From the NCBI RefSeq assembly GCF_947495995.1, contig NZ_CANMAX010000004.1, positions 186,001 to 250,000 on the forward strand: DNA of 64,000 nucleotides, in the 5' to 3' direction. Below are positions 8,509 through 17,133 of this stretch, one piece after another. The notes below the pieces were generated by a model that saw only the letters and a program-made list of their open reading frames with translations, searched no databases and was not told the DNA's origin. Made by a program: the position numbers and the translations under genes. Numbering within the stretch: the stretch's first letter is position 1; each line of letters begins with the position of its first letter. Origin of the DNA: an uncultured Tenacibaculum sp. (GTDB lineage Bacteria; Bacteroidota; Bacteroidia; Flavobacteriales; Flavobacteriaceae).

Positions 8509-11505
8509 ATGAAATTTCGTTTTAAAAATGCAATGTACTTGCTATTGTTTTTGAGCGTTATCTTTAAAGTAAACGCACAAGACAAAACAGTAAGTGGTGT
8601 TGTATCAGATGATGTTGGCCCACTACCAGGTGTTAACGTAATTATTAAAAACACTTCTCGTGGTACTGAAACAGACGGAGATGGAAGATATTCAATCAAA
8701 ACTAAGCCAGGTGAGGTTCTAGTGTTTAGTTTCGTTGGAATGCAAACTGAAGAAAGAAAAGTTGGTGTTTCAAATAAAATTGATGTTACTTTAAAGAGTG
8801 ACCAAATTTTAGAAGAGATTGTAGTTATCGGATATGGTTCTGCTAAAAAAGTAGGTTCTGTAGTTGGTGCGATATCAAGTGTTTCTAGCGAAGTTATTCA
8901 AGATAAGCCATCTGCAAACGTAATGGATGGATTACAAGGTAGAGTACCAGGTTTACAAGTTTTAACTTCTTCTGGTGAGCCTTCTGCTACTCCTACATTC
9001 AGACTTCACGGTACTGGATCTTTAAGTGGAGGTTCTACTCCTTTAGTAGTATTAGACGGAGTTCCTGTTAATTCATCTACATTAACGTCTTTAAACTCAA
9101 ATGATTTTGAAAGTGTTACTGTATTAAAAGATGCATCTGCTACTTCTATCTACGGATCGAGAGCTGCAAACGGTGTAATCTACATTACTTCTAAGAAAGG
9201 TAGAATTAACACTGATCCTAAAGTAACTATCAGAACTCAGTATAGTATTTCTAACTTAGCGAATACAGATTTCTTCGAAAATGTATTAAACAGTAGACAA
9301 TTAGCAGATTTCCAAGTTGAAACTGGTTTCAGAACTAGAGCTAATGCTGATCAATTATTATTAGATAATCCTAATGATACAAAATGGTATCAAGTATACT
9401 ATAAAGAAAATGTTGGTTTAACTCAGAACGATATCTCTATTTCTGGAGGTGGTGAGAAAACTACATACTATATTTCTGCAAGTCAGACTAATCAAGAAGG
9501 TATTGCTTACCAATCAGATTTCGAAAGATATACTTTCAGAACTAACTTAGACTCTAAAGTTAAAGATTGGTTACGTGTTGGTGTAAATTTATCTTTAGGA
9601 TATGACGAAAGAGAGTTAAATCCTTCAGGATCTAACAGTACAAACAGAGGTTTAGCTTGGTTAGCACAACCTTGGTTCTCACCAGTTGATGAGAATGGAG
9701 TACGTTTCGATAGAATTCCAGGATGGGGTAGATTTCACCCAGCATATAGAGAAGAAAAATTCCAAAATGATGCTGAAAGAATTCAGTTAAACCCATCTGG
9801 TTATGTACAGGTTGAGCCATTCAAAAACTTAAAGATTAAAACTCAAGCAGGTTTAGACTTCTTCGATTTTACTCAAAATAATGTAAGACTTCCTTCTTTC
9901 ATTGGAAGTTTAGGAAATGGATCAATTTCAAGACGTACTGATAGATCTACAACATTAACAGTTACGAATACTGCAGAATACAAATTTAAAATCAACGATT
10001 CTAACAGCTTCACAGCTTTAGTTGGTCACGAGATTTTAGATAACAACTTTAGATCTTTTGGAGCTAGCTCTAATGGATTAACTGATGATCGTTTAATAGA
10101 GTTAGACTTAGGTCCAGATAACAGAGATGTATTTGAAGATAACTCTAGTTTTGTATTTGAATCTTACTTTGGTAGATTAGAATATGATTATAACAATAAG
10201 TATTTCTTCGATTTTTCTGTAAGACAAGATGGATCTTCTAGATTTGGAGCAAACAACAGAAGTGCAACATTCTGGTCTGTTGGAGGTTTATGGAAAATCA
10301 AAAAAGAAAACTTCTTAGATAATGTTAATTGGTTAAACGATTTATCTTTAAGAGGTAGTTACGGTACAAGTGGTAACGCTGGTAACACAGATGTTGATTT
10401 AGCTAACATCGGTCAGTCTATCGCTATCAACTTCCAGTCTATTGCAACTGCAGGAGCAAATCAATATAATGGAGGTACAGGTTTCCAAATTGGAAATCCA
10501 GGTAACCCTAACTTAACTTGGGAAGAGCAATCAAAATTATCTGTTGGTTTTTCTGCTGAATTATTTAATAGAGTTCGTTTAGGAGTAGATTACTATAACA
10601 GAAAGACTAGCGCGATGTTATTAGATGTGCCAATCGGATTAACTACTGGTGTTGAAGATATCAGAAGTAACGTTGGTGAATTAACTAACCAAGGTGTTGA
10701 TGTTAACTTAAGTTTTGATTTACTTTCTGGAGAAGATTTCTACTTCAGTCCTTACATCAACATTAACTACAACCAAGAAAGAGTAACTGAATTATTCGAC
10801 GGTAACGATTTCTGGATTATTCCAAATACAGGAGTTGCTTGGGCTGTTGGTCAACCTGTAACATATTTCTATCCAATCCATGCTGGAGTTAACCCACAAA
10901 CTGGTTTATCTGAATGGTATTTACCAAATGCAGATCCAAGTCAAGTTGTTAACCCTAACACAGATAGAAACAATGTAACTTCTAATTTTAATACAGCTGC
11001 TTTACAACAAAGTACTGGTATTAAGAGAAATGCACCAATCAATGGAGGTTTCGGATTCTCTTCTGCATACAAAGGATTCTCTTTACAAGCTGATTTCGCT
11101 TTTTCTAGTGGAAAATACTTAATCAACAACGATAGATTCTTCTCAGAAAATCCAAATGTATTCGCTGGATTTAACCAATCTACAAGAGTATTAGATTACT
11201 GGAAACAACCAGGAGATGTAACTACTTTCCCAAGATTTGATGGACCTAACTTTACACAATTTGATTCTACTTTAATTGAAGATGCATCTTTCATCAGATT
11301 AAAGAACATCATTTTAGCTTATAACGTACCAAGTGATATCGTTAAGCGTGTTGGATTAGAGAATGTAAGATTATTTACAGTAGGAAGAAATTTATTAACA
11401 TTTACAGACTATTTAGGTGTTGATCCAGAAGTGGATTCTAACATTGCATTAGGTTCTAACCCTAATACTAAGCAAGTATCTTTTGGTCTAGAAGTTAAAT
11501 TTTAA
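8509..11505 (+). CDS. SusC/RagA family TonB-linked outer-membrane protein
   Basis: The protein has 998 residues. A signal peptide (about 1-24, ending KVNAQ) is followed by a carboxypeptidase-regulatory-like domain (about 26-100, VSGVVSDDVGPLPGVNVIIK), the SusC plug (EEIVVIGYGSAKK...; LDGVPVNS; SIYGSRAANGVIYITSKKG) and a 22-strand-type barrel to the C-terminus. There is no STN domain, so it is not a classical FecA-type transducer. With the SusD gene 10 bp downstream it forms a nutrient-importing pedal-bin complex. No glycosidase, peptidase or sulfatase is linked, so the substrate cannot be named. Codon use is more GC-rich and regular than that of its neighbours, suggesting high expression. A LytTR regulator is divergent. 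Confidence 0.95.
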   Translation: MKFRFKNAMYLLLFLSVIFKVNAQDKTVSGVVSDDVGPLPGVNVIIKNTSRGTETDGDGRYSIKTKPGEVLVFSFVGMQTEERKVGVSNKIDVTLKSDQILEEIVVIGYGSAKKVGSVVGAISSVSSEVIQDKPSANVMDGLQGRVPGLQVLTSSGEPSATPTFRLHGTGSLSGGSTPLVVLDGVPVNSSTLTSLNSNDFESVTVLKDASATSIYGSRAANGVIYITSKKGRINTDPKVTIRTQYSISNLANTDFFENVLNSRQLADFQVETGFRTRANADQLLLDNPNDTKWYQVYYKENVGLTQNDISISGGGEKTTYYISASQTNQEGIAYQSDFERYTFRTNLDSKVKDWLRVGVNLSLGYDERELNPSGSNSTNRGLAWLAQPWFSPVDENGVRFDRIPGWGRFHPAYREEKFQNDAERIQLNPSGYVQVEPFKNLKIKTQAGLDFFDFTQNNVRLPSFIGSLGNGSISRRTDRSTTLTVTNTAEYKFKINDSNSFTALVGHEILDNNFRSFGASSNGLTDDRLIELDLGPDNRDVFEDNSSFVFESYFGRLEYDYNNKYFFDFSVRQDGSSRFGANNRSATFWSVGGLWKIKKENFLDNVNWLNDLSLRGSYGTSGNAGNTDVDLANIGQSIAINFQSIATAGANQYNGGTGFQIGNPGNPNLTWEEQSKLSVGFSAELFNRVRLGVDYYNRKTSAMLLDVPIGLTTGVEDIRSNVGELTNQGVDVNLSFDLLSGEDFYFSPYININYNQERVTELFDGNDFWIIPNTGVAWAVGQPVTYFYPIHAGVNPQTGLSEWYLPNADPSQVVNPNTDRNNVTSNFNTAALQQSTGIKRNAPINGGFGFSSAYKGFSLQADFAFSSGKYLINNDRFFSENPNVFAGFNQSTRVLDYWKQPGDVTTFPRFDGPNFTQFDSTLIEDASFIRLKNIILAYNVPSDIVKRVGLENVRLFTVGRNLLTFTDYLGVDPEVDSNIALGSNPNTKQVSFGLEVKF

Positions 11506-11515
11506 TTAGAAAACA

Positions 11516-13009
11516 ATGAAATTCAATAAAATCATAATAAACTCTTTAATAGTTTTAGGTCTAGGATTATCATCTTGTGATGATTTAGAAAGATTTCCTA
11601 CAGACGAAATTTCTATTGATGATAGTTTTGAATCAATTAACGATGCGCGTGCCTGGAATAATGGTATGTATGCGAACTTAAGAGCTAACGTATATGGTAA
11701 CAGAATGTTCACTCAAGATGTTCAAGCTGACCAAGTAAATGCTTCTTTAACATACGGAAATAGAAATGGAGCACCTCATAGATGGTTACCATTTTTAGCT
11801 GATGCAGGAATAATCGAAGATTATTGGTTTGGTGCTTACCAAGGAATTGCTGATATTAACTTAGCAATCGAAAATTTTGATAACATAGAAACTGCTGACG
11901 CTACTGAAGCAGGTGAGTTAAATGCATTCAAAGGAGAAGCACATTTAGCAAGAGCATATTACTACCATAGATTAGTTGTACGTTATGCTAAAATGTATGA
12001 TCCAGCTTCTGCTGCTACTGATTTAGGTGTGCCTTTAGTACTTCAATTTGATTTAACTGAAAAGCCATCAAGAAATACAGTTGAAGAAGTATACACTCAA
12101 ATTTTAAATGATATTGCTGAGGCTAAAACTTTATTAGCAGGTGTTAATGGAGCTTCAGGAGCAATCAAATTTAATATTGATGTAGCAAAAGCTTTAGAAG
12201 CAAGAGTTTTATTTTACAAGCAAGATTATGCTAACGCAAAAACTGTTGCAGAAGAATTAATTAATAGTGGAAACTATCCTTTAATTACTACTGAAGCACA
12301 ATTAAGAAACATGTGGACAAATGACTTCCACCAAGAAGTAATTTCTAGTCTTTTTGTTTCTGCTCCAAATGAATTAGGTAGAGCAAATAACATCTACTTA
12401 GGGTTAATCGCAGCTACAGGTAACTATGCACCAGATTTTATTCCATCTCAATGGGTTGTTGATGCATACGAAGATGCAGATTTCAGAAAAAACATTTATT
12501 TTGAGCAAAAAGATGTTGAGCAAGAAAATATTGTATACCCAGATATCTGGTTAGTAAACAAGTATCCAGGAAACCCAGCTTTATTTACAGGGGCAAATTC
12601 AAACTTCCAACATGCACCAATCTTATTCAGAATTGCTGAAATGTATTTAATTTCTGCTGAATCTGATTTAAATGGAGGTTTAGGAGATCCTTTAGTAAGA
12701 TTAAATCAATTAAGACAAGCTCGTAATGCTTCTATGTTAACTGGTTTATCAGGTACAGGTTTACAGGATGCTGTAAGAATGGAAAGATTTAGAGAGTTAG
12801 CTTTCGAAGGATTCAGATTAGATGACTTAAGAAGATGGAATTTAGGAATCACAAGAAGAGATCCTCAAAATACTACGTTGTTACAAACAGGTACTCAGTT
12901 TGATCAATTAACTCAACCAGCAGGAGCTGATAAATTCACTTGGGGAATTCCTACAAGAGATTTAACAGTTAATCCTAACTTAAGAGATCAACAAAATCCA
13001 GGTTGGTAA
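11516..13009 (+). CDS. RagB/SusD family nutrient-uptake lipoprotein
   Basis: The protein has 497 residues. A lipoprotein signal (LGLGLSSCDDLE) puts the lipidated Cys at 21. The SusD fold is seen in the helical N-terminal part (INDARAWNNGMYANLRA; FKGEAHLARAYYYHRLV, a TPR-like segment) and in the typical C-terminal blocks LFRIAEMYLISAE and RFRELAFEGFRLDDLRRW. It is the surface lid that binds the substrate imported by the SusC protein directly upstream (10-bp gap, same operon). A terminator follows at 13101. The substrate is unknown. Confidence 0.95.
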   Translation: MKFNKIIINSLIVLGLGLSSCDDLERFPTDEISIDDSFESINDARAWNNGMYANLRANVYGNRMFTQDVQADQVNASLTYGNRNGAPHRWLPFLADAGIIEDYWFGAYQGIADINLAIENFDNIETADATEAGELNAFKGEAHLARAYYYHRLVVRYAKMYDPASAATDLGVPLVLQFDLTEKPSRNTVEEVYTQILNDIAEAKTLLAGVNGASGAIKFNIDVAKALEARVLFYKQDYANAKTVAEELINSGNYPLITTEAQLRNMWTNDFHQEVISSLFVSAPNELGRANNIYLGLIAATGNYAPDFIPSQWVVDAYEDADFRKNIYFEQKDVEQENIVYPDIWLVNKYPGNPALFTGANSNFQHAPILFRIAEMYLISAESDLNGGLGDPLVRLNQLRQARNASMLTGLSGTGLQDAVRMERFRELAFEGFRLDDLRRWNLGITRRDPQNTTLLQTGTQFDQLTQPAGADKFTWGIPTRDLTVNPNLRDQQNPGW

Positions 13010-13100
13010 TCCCAATCTTTTAATAATCCCCAAAAAGAACCCAATCGGGATACTAATGTGAAGTTAAATTTGTTTAATAAATTTTAGTATTAGTTAGTAA

Positions 13101-13130
13101 AAAGGCTGTCAATTTTTGACAGCCTTTTTT
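13101..13130 (+). terminator. Intrinsic terminator of the susCD operon
   Basis: The stem AAAGGCTGTCAA (13101-13112) pairs with TTGACAGCCTTT (13116-13127) around TTT, followed by a T run. It lies 91 bp after the susD stop codon. Confidence 0.85.
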
Positions 13131-13145
13131 ATGTGTTTAAATCAG

Positions 13146-13197
13146 TTTAATTCAAAGTTGACACGTTTAATTCAAAATTCAAGCAGCTTACATCAAA
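13146..13197 (+). promoter_or_regulatory. Three direct repeats TTTAATTCAAA / TTTAATTCAAA / CTTACATCAAA (putative LytTR operator)
   Basis: The repeats lie at 13146-13156, 13166-13176 and 13187-13197, with start-to-start spacing of 20 and 21 bp. The last is identical to the 8412 repeat in front of susC and also ends 28 bp before a -7 box. The placement after the susCD terminator suggests it drives a separate transcript. Confidence 0.6.
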
Positions 13198-13224
13198 GTT
13201 ACTTTAGGGTGCTTGAAAACGCAG

Positions 13225-13232
13225 TATTTTTG
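13225..13232 (+). promoter_or_regulatory. -7 box TATTTTTG of the small-RNA candidate
   Basis: This is an exact TAnnTTTG match. It lies 28 bp after the last LytTR-type repeat and has no -33 TTG, the same layout as upstream of susC. The predicted start is near 13236. Confidence 0.5.
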
Positions 13233-13235
13233 AGT

Positions 13236-13316
13236 AAGCAACTATAAATCATTGTATAGTTGTTTGAATTAATCAATCAAATAAGTCAAGGAGTTGTTAA
13301 CCTTGACTTTTTTTAT
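13236..13316 (+). ncRNA. Candidate small RNA between susD and pyrF
   Basis: The predicted transcript of about 75-80 nt starts just after the -7 box at 13225. It opens with a hairpin (CAACTATA 13239-13246 pairing TATAGTTG 13255-13262, extendable by a G-U and two A-U pairs), then has a single-stranded AU-rich stretch, and ends in an intrinsic terminator (AAGTCAAGG 13283-13291 pairing CCTTGACTT 13301-13309, then a T run). It contains no convincing reading frame. It would be co-regulated with susCD if the repeats bind the LytTR protein. This is inference from the promoter, structure and terminator only. Confidence 0.5.
13283..13316 (+). terminator. Intrinsic terminator after the small-RNA candidate
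   Basis: A 9-bp stem AAGTCAAGG / CCTTGACTT with a 9-nt loop is followed by about seven T. On the minus strand the pairing also exists, but it has only a short T run for pyrF. Confidence 0.75.
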
Positions 13317-13318
13317 TT

Positions 13319-14131
13319 TTAGTTGAGTATAGTACTCATTTGTTCTTGTAATTCTTTTGCTTTTTCCGCCGCAGCTTTAGCAAAGTTTTCGTCATTTCCA
13401 GCGTAGATAATTCCTCTAGAAGAATTTATTAATAAGCCAACAGAAGAATTCATTCCGTATTTACAAACATCTTGTAAATTACCTCCCTGAGCTCCTACAC
13501 CTGGAACTAATAAAAAACTATCAGGAATAATTTGACGAATATCTTTTAAATATTCTGCTTTAGTAGCACCAACTACATACATCAGATTCTGAGAGTTTTT
13601 CCATGTTTTAGATGTTTCTAAGACATGTTTATAGACTTCTTTATGGTCTATTTTCTGTGTTTGAAAATCAAAAGCACCAGTATTTGAAGTTAATGCTAAC
13701 ACAATAGTATGCTTGTCTTCAAAAGCTAAAAATGGTTCAACAGAATCTTTTCCCATATATGGAGCTACAGTTACAGAGTCAAAAGATAAATCTTCGAAAA
13801 AAGCTTTAGCGTACATTGTAGAAGTATTTCCAATATCTCCTCTTTTAGCATCAGCAATTGTAAAAATATTAGGATGATTCTCGTTAATATAATTGATAGT
13901 TTTTTCAAGAGATTTCCATCCTTTTATACCATAAGCTTCATAAAAAGCTGTATTTGGTTTATATGCGACACAAAGATGATGAGTTGCGTCTATAATAGCT
14001 TTGTTAAATTCAAAAATAGGATCTTCTAATTCTAATAAATGTTTAGGGATTTTATTTAAATCTACATCTAATCCAATGCATAGAAACGATTTTTTTTGTT
14101 GAATTTCAGCGACTAGTTGTTCAGTTGTCAT
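13319..14131 (-). CDS. pyrF: Orotidine 5'-phosphate decarboxylase
   Basis: The protein has 270 residues. The signature [11 protein letters not shown] (residues 94-104) contains the catalytic Lys96 and Asp99 pair; FLCIGLDVD and [10 protein letters not shown] (Lys58) are also typical. Length and motifs place it in the longer PyrF type common in Bacteroidota and Actinobacteria. It catalyses OMP to UMP, the last step of pyrimidine synthesis, in the cytoplasm. It is a single gene, divergent from the permease at 14196, and no other pyr genes are close. Confidence 0.95.
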   Translation of the reverse strand: MTTEQLVAEIQQKKSFLCIGLDVDLNKIPKHLLELEDPIFEFNKAIIDATHHLCVAYKPNTAFYEAYGIKGWKSLEKTINYINENHPNIFTIADAKRGDIGNTSTMYAKAFFEDLSFDSVTVAPYMGKDSVEPFLAFEDKHTIVLALTSNTGAFDFQTQKIDHKEVYKHVLETSKTWKNSQNLMYVVGATKAEYLKDIRQIIPDSFLLVPGVGAQGGNLQDVCKYGMNSSVGLLINSSRGIIYAGNDENFAKAAAEKAKELQEQMSTILN

Positions 14132-14180
14132 TTTTTGTTCTTAAAAAGTTAAGCAAAAGTAACTATTTTAAAGTTTCTGT

Positions 14181-14188
14181 TATCTTTG
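14181..14188 (+). promoter_or_regulatory. -7 box TATCTTTG before the DppB-like permease gene
   Basis: An exact TAnnTTTG match ends 7 nt before ATG 14196, predicting a leader of only a few bases. Confidence 0.45.
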
Positions 14189-14195
14189 TTTCAGT

Positions 14196-15272
14196 ATGTT
14201 TCAATATATATCAACCAAAATTTTTCAAGGCTTTTTTACACTTTTTGGTGTAGTAACTGTTGTTTTTTTTCTATTCAATGTTTTACCAGGTGATCCTGCT
14301 AGAATGTTAATGGGACAAAGAGAAGATAGTGAGCAGCTAGAAGTGATTAGAAAGAAATACGGATTTAATGAATCTGTAACTACTCAGTATTTATACTATT
14401 TAAACGATTTGTCTCCGATATCATTTCACAGTAAAAATCAAGAAAATTATACAAGTTTATCTTCAGGGAAATACAAATCACAAACCTTGTTTTCAGTATT
14501 TAATAGCGATGTGGTTTTAAAATATCCATATTTACGAGAATCATTTCAGAAAAATGGAAAAGCTGTCACAAGTGTCATTTCAGAAACATTGCCTAATACA
14601 TTTGTGTTAGCCATAGTTGCAATAACAATTGCACTTATTTTAGGAATCATTCTCGGAGTTTTTTCAGCAGTTACGGTGAATAGTTTTTTCGATAAACTCA
14701 TTGCAGTCATTAGTACTTTGGGAATGAGTTTACCTTCATTTTTTTCGGCTATACTATTTGCCTGGTTTTTTGGTTTTGTATTACATAAATATACTGGTTT
14801 AGAAATGACAGGAAGTTTGTATCGAGTCGATGATTTTGGTGAAGGAATTTACATTCAATGGAAAAATTTAATTCTACCAGCAGTAGTTTTAGGTATCCGT
14901 CCTTTAGCAGTTGTAATTCAACTTACTAGGAATTCATTATTAGAAATACTAAGTCAAGATTATATTAGAACAGCAAGAGCGAAAGGTTTAACGAGTGTTC
15001 AAGTGATAAAAAATCATGCATTAAAAAATGCATTAAATCCAGTTGTAACTGCGATTTCTGGTTGGTTTGCGTCAATGCTAGCAGGAGCAGTTTTTATAGA
15101 GTATATTTTTAACTGGAATGGTTTAGGAAAAGAAATAGTTAACGCTCTAGACACTTTAGATTTACCAATTATAATGGGAAGTGTTTTAGTAATTTCTAGC
15201 TTATTTATTATAATAAATATATTGGTTGATATCGTTTATGTTTGGTTAGATCCGAGAGTTAAATTGAATTAA
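14196..15272 (+). CDS. DppB/OppB-type ABC transporter permease (orphan)
   Basis: The protein has 358 residues. The N-terminal helix (about 8-30) leads into the conserved VLPGDPARMLMGQR, and the binding-protein-dependent permease domain (about 130-355) contains the EAA-type loop DYIRTARAKGLTSVQVIKNHALKNALNP that contacts the ATPase. A periplasmic insert of about 90 residues separates helix 1 from the core, as in peptide/nickel permeases. It should be one of two permeases of an oligopeptide-type importer, but the partner permease, ATPases and binding protein are not in the neighbourhood. It is followed without a gap by a thioredoxin-fold lipoprotein gene. Confidence 0.9.
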   Translation: MFQYISTKIFQGFFTLFGVVTVVFFLFNVLPGDPARMLMGQREDSEQLEVIRKKYGFNESVTTQYLYYLNDLSPISFHSKNQENYTSLSSGKYKSQTLFSVFNSDVVLKYPYLRESFQKNGKAVTSVISETLPNTFVLAIVAITIALILGIILGVFSAVTVNSFFDKLIAVISTLGMSLPSFFSAILFAWFFGFVLHKYTGLEMTGSLYRVDDFGEGIYIQWKNLILPAVVLGIRPLAVVIQLTRNSLLEILSQDYIRTARAKGLTSVQVIKNHALKNALNPVVTAISGWFASMLAGAVFIEYIFNWNGLGKEIVNALDTLDLPIIMGSVLVISSLFIIINILVDIVYVWLDPRVKLN

Positions 15273-15734
15273 ATGAAATACGTATATATAGTTTTAGTTG
15301 GGATACTAGCAAGTTGTGCTTCTCCGAAACAATTTACAAATGAAGCATTGAAAGAAAACTTATTGACTTTAGACAGAAAGCCGATTACGTTTCAAGAGGT
15401 GTTAGAAAAAAATAAAGGGAAGAAAATTTTCGCACAAATTTTTGCTAGTTATTGTCCGGTAAGTCAAGATAGTTTCGATGATGTGTTGAAATTTCAAAAG
15501 GAAAATCCAGATCATACTTTTATCTTTCTATCTGTCGATCATTCATATTATGATTGGAAGCGTGGTTTAGAATATGTGAAACCTAAAGGTCAGTTTTATT
15601 ATATAGAAGAAAAAGGAGATGGAGCTTTAGGAAAGTTTTTAAAACTTAAGAGTATTCCTCGTTTTCTTAAAATAGATGAACAAGGTAATATCGTAGTATA
15701 CAAAACATCAAAAGTTTCTGATAAACTTAAATAA
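15273..15734 (+). CDS. Thioredoxin-fold lipoprotein with degenerate CPVS active site
   Basis: The protein has 153 residues. A lipobox (GILASC) puts the lipidated Cys at 15. The thioredoxin/TlpA-like fold is seen in KKIFAQIFASYCPVSQDSF, with SIPRFLKID providing the cis-Pro loop. The usual CxxC is CPVS here, so the resolving Cys is missing. The start ATG directly follows the TAA of the permease gene, implying co-transcription. The next gene is a paralogue with a normal CSDC motif. It is probably periplasmic and could be a monothiol reductant, peroxidase-like or non-catalytic; the exact role is unknown. Confidence 0.8.
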   Translation: MKYVYIVLVGILASCASPKQFTNEALKENLLTLDRKPITFQEVLEKNKGKKIFAQIFASYCPVSQDSFDDVLKFQKENPDHTFIFLSVDHSYYDWKRGLEYVKPKGQFYYIEEKGDGALGKFLKLKSIPRFLKIDEQGNIVVYKTSKVSDKLK

Positions 15735-15735
15735 G

Positions 15736-16218
15736 ATGAGATACTTAGTCCTTATTATTTGTTTCGTTTTATCAAGCTGTACCTTTAGAGTGGAAACAGA
15801 TTTTTCTAAAGAAGCATTAGAGGAACAGTTTTACACATTAGATAATAAAAAAATCACTTTCGAGAAGATTTTAGAAAAATATAAAGGACAAAAAATAGTA
15901 ATAGATGTTTGGGCTTCTTGGTGTTCAGATTGTTTAGAATCGTTGCCAACTATTAAAAGTATTCAAAGAAAACATCCAAATGTAGTTTTCTTATTTTTAT
16001 CTATAGATTATACTTTATCTGATTTACAAGCAGGTATTAAAAAATACGATGTGCAAGGAGAACATTATTTATTACCGTCTGGATGGGATGGTAATTTCGC
16101 TGATTTTCTAGGTTTATCGTGGATACCAAGATATTTGGTTGTAGATGAAAATGGAGGTATAGCTGTCTTCAATGCTGTGAAAGCTAACGATAAACGTATA
16201 CTGTCTGCATTAGAGTAA
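15736..16218 (+). CDS. TlpA-like thioredoxin-fold lipoprotein (CSDC)
   Basis: The protein has 160 residues. The signal MRYLVLIICFVLSSCTF puts the lipidated Cys at 15. The core KIVIDVWASWCSDCLESLPT carries an intact C-S-D-C redox site, and SWIPRYLVVDENG supplies the cis-Pro loop. It is a TlpA/ResA-like membrane-anchored thiol-disulfide oxidoreductase of the periplasm. It lies 1 bp after its paralogue at 15273 and reads as part of the same operon as the orphan permease. Its partner protein is not evident. Confidence 0.88.
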   Translation: MRYLVLIICFVLSSCTFRVETDFSKEALEEQFYTLDNKKITFEKILEKYKGQKIVIDVWASWCSDCLESLPTIKSIQRKHPNVVFLFLSIDYTLSDLQAGIKKYDVQGEHYLLPSGWDGNFADFLGLSWIPRYLVVDENGGIAVFNAVKANDKRILSALE

Positions 16219-16277
16219 AATATTACGTTTTCGTAAAAAAATAAACTCATAACGTTTTAACTTCATGATTAAAAAAG

Positions 16278-16285
16278 TAGTTTTG
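16278..16285 (+). promoter_or_regulatory. -7 box TAGTTTTG for the tpiA operon
   Basis: An exact TAnnTTTG match lies about 90 bp before the tpiA ATG; it would give a leader of roughly 85 nt. No -33 TTG is clear. Confidence 0.4.
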
Positions 16286-16374
16286 TGAGAATTCGTCATA
16301 CATATAATTGATGAATCGTTATCAAATCAAATTTATAATCAAACTTCACAATTGAAGTACTTTACAACTAAACA

Positions 16375-17133
16375 ATGAGACAAAAAATTGTAGCAGGTAA
16401 CTGGAAGATGAATAATACTCTTGGTGAAACTAAGGAGTTATTAAAAGGATTAAAAAAAGAATTAAAAGGTTTAAAATTAGATAATACGCGTGTTATTATT
16501 GCGCCAACATTCGTAAACCTACAACATACAGTTAAAAAAACAGAAAAAAGTAGTATTGAAGTTTCAGCTCAAAATTTACACGAAGCTCAAAATGGAGCTT
16601 ATACAGGTGAAATTTCTGCAGATATGTTATTAGACATTGGAGTGAAGAATGTAATTTTAGGACACTCAGAAAGAAGAGCATATTTTAATGAAACAGATGA
16701 GGCTTTAGCTCAAAAAGTAAATACAGCTGTAGGTAAAGGTTTAAATGTTATTTTTTGTTTTGGAGAGCAATTAGAAGATAGAAATAGTGGAAATCATTTT
16801 GCTGTTGTTGAAGATCAATTGAAAAAAGCTCTTTTCGGATTACAGTCAGAAGCATTTAAAAATATTATCTTAGCCTACGAACCTGTTTGGGCAATTGGAA
16901 CAGGACAAACAGCTACTGCAGATCAAGCTCAAGAAATGCATGAGTTTATTAGAGGTTTGTTAGCTAAAGCTTACGATGCTAAATTGGCTGATGGAGTTTC
17001 TATTTTATATGGTGGAAGTGTAAAACCAAATAATGCAAAAGAAATTTTCTCTAAGCCAGATGTAGATGGAGGATTAATCGGAGGAGCATCATTAAAAGCT
17101 AAAGATTTTTCAGAGATAGTAAAATCAATTTAA
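16375..17133 (+). CDS. tpiA: Triose-phosphate isomerase
   Basis: The protein has 252 residues, standard length. Catalytic residues are visible: Lys11 in AGNWKMN, His97 in ILGHSERR, Glu169 in AYEPVWAIGTG. The phosphate-binding loops GTGQTA and YGGSVKPNN are intact. It interconverts dihydroxyacetone phosphate and glyceraldehyde 3-phosphate in the cytoplasm. It is the first gene of the run tpiA-prmA-clpS-orf, whose members are 0-2 bp apart, so all four are probably one transcript. Confidence 0.97.
   Translation: MRQKIVAGNWKMNNTLGETKELLKGLKKELKGLKLDNTRVIIAPTFVNLQHTVKKTEKSSIEVSAQNLHEAQNGAYTGEISADMLLDIGVKNVILGHSERRAYFNETDEALAQKVNTAVGKGLNVIFCFGEQLEDRNSGNHFAVVEDQLKKALFGLQSEAFKNIILAYEPVWAIGTGQTATADQAQEMHEFIRGLLAKAYDAKLADGVSILYGGSVKPNNAKEIFSKPDVDGGLIGGASLKAKDFSEIVKSI

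Noticed and set aside
16219-16374. Small gene or RNA upstream of tpiA
   Set aside because: Only an AT-rich leader with one -7 box is seen; no hairpin-terminator pair or open frame.
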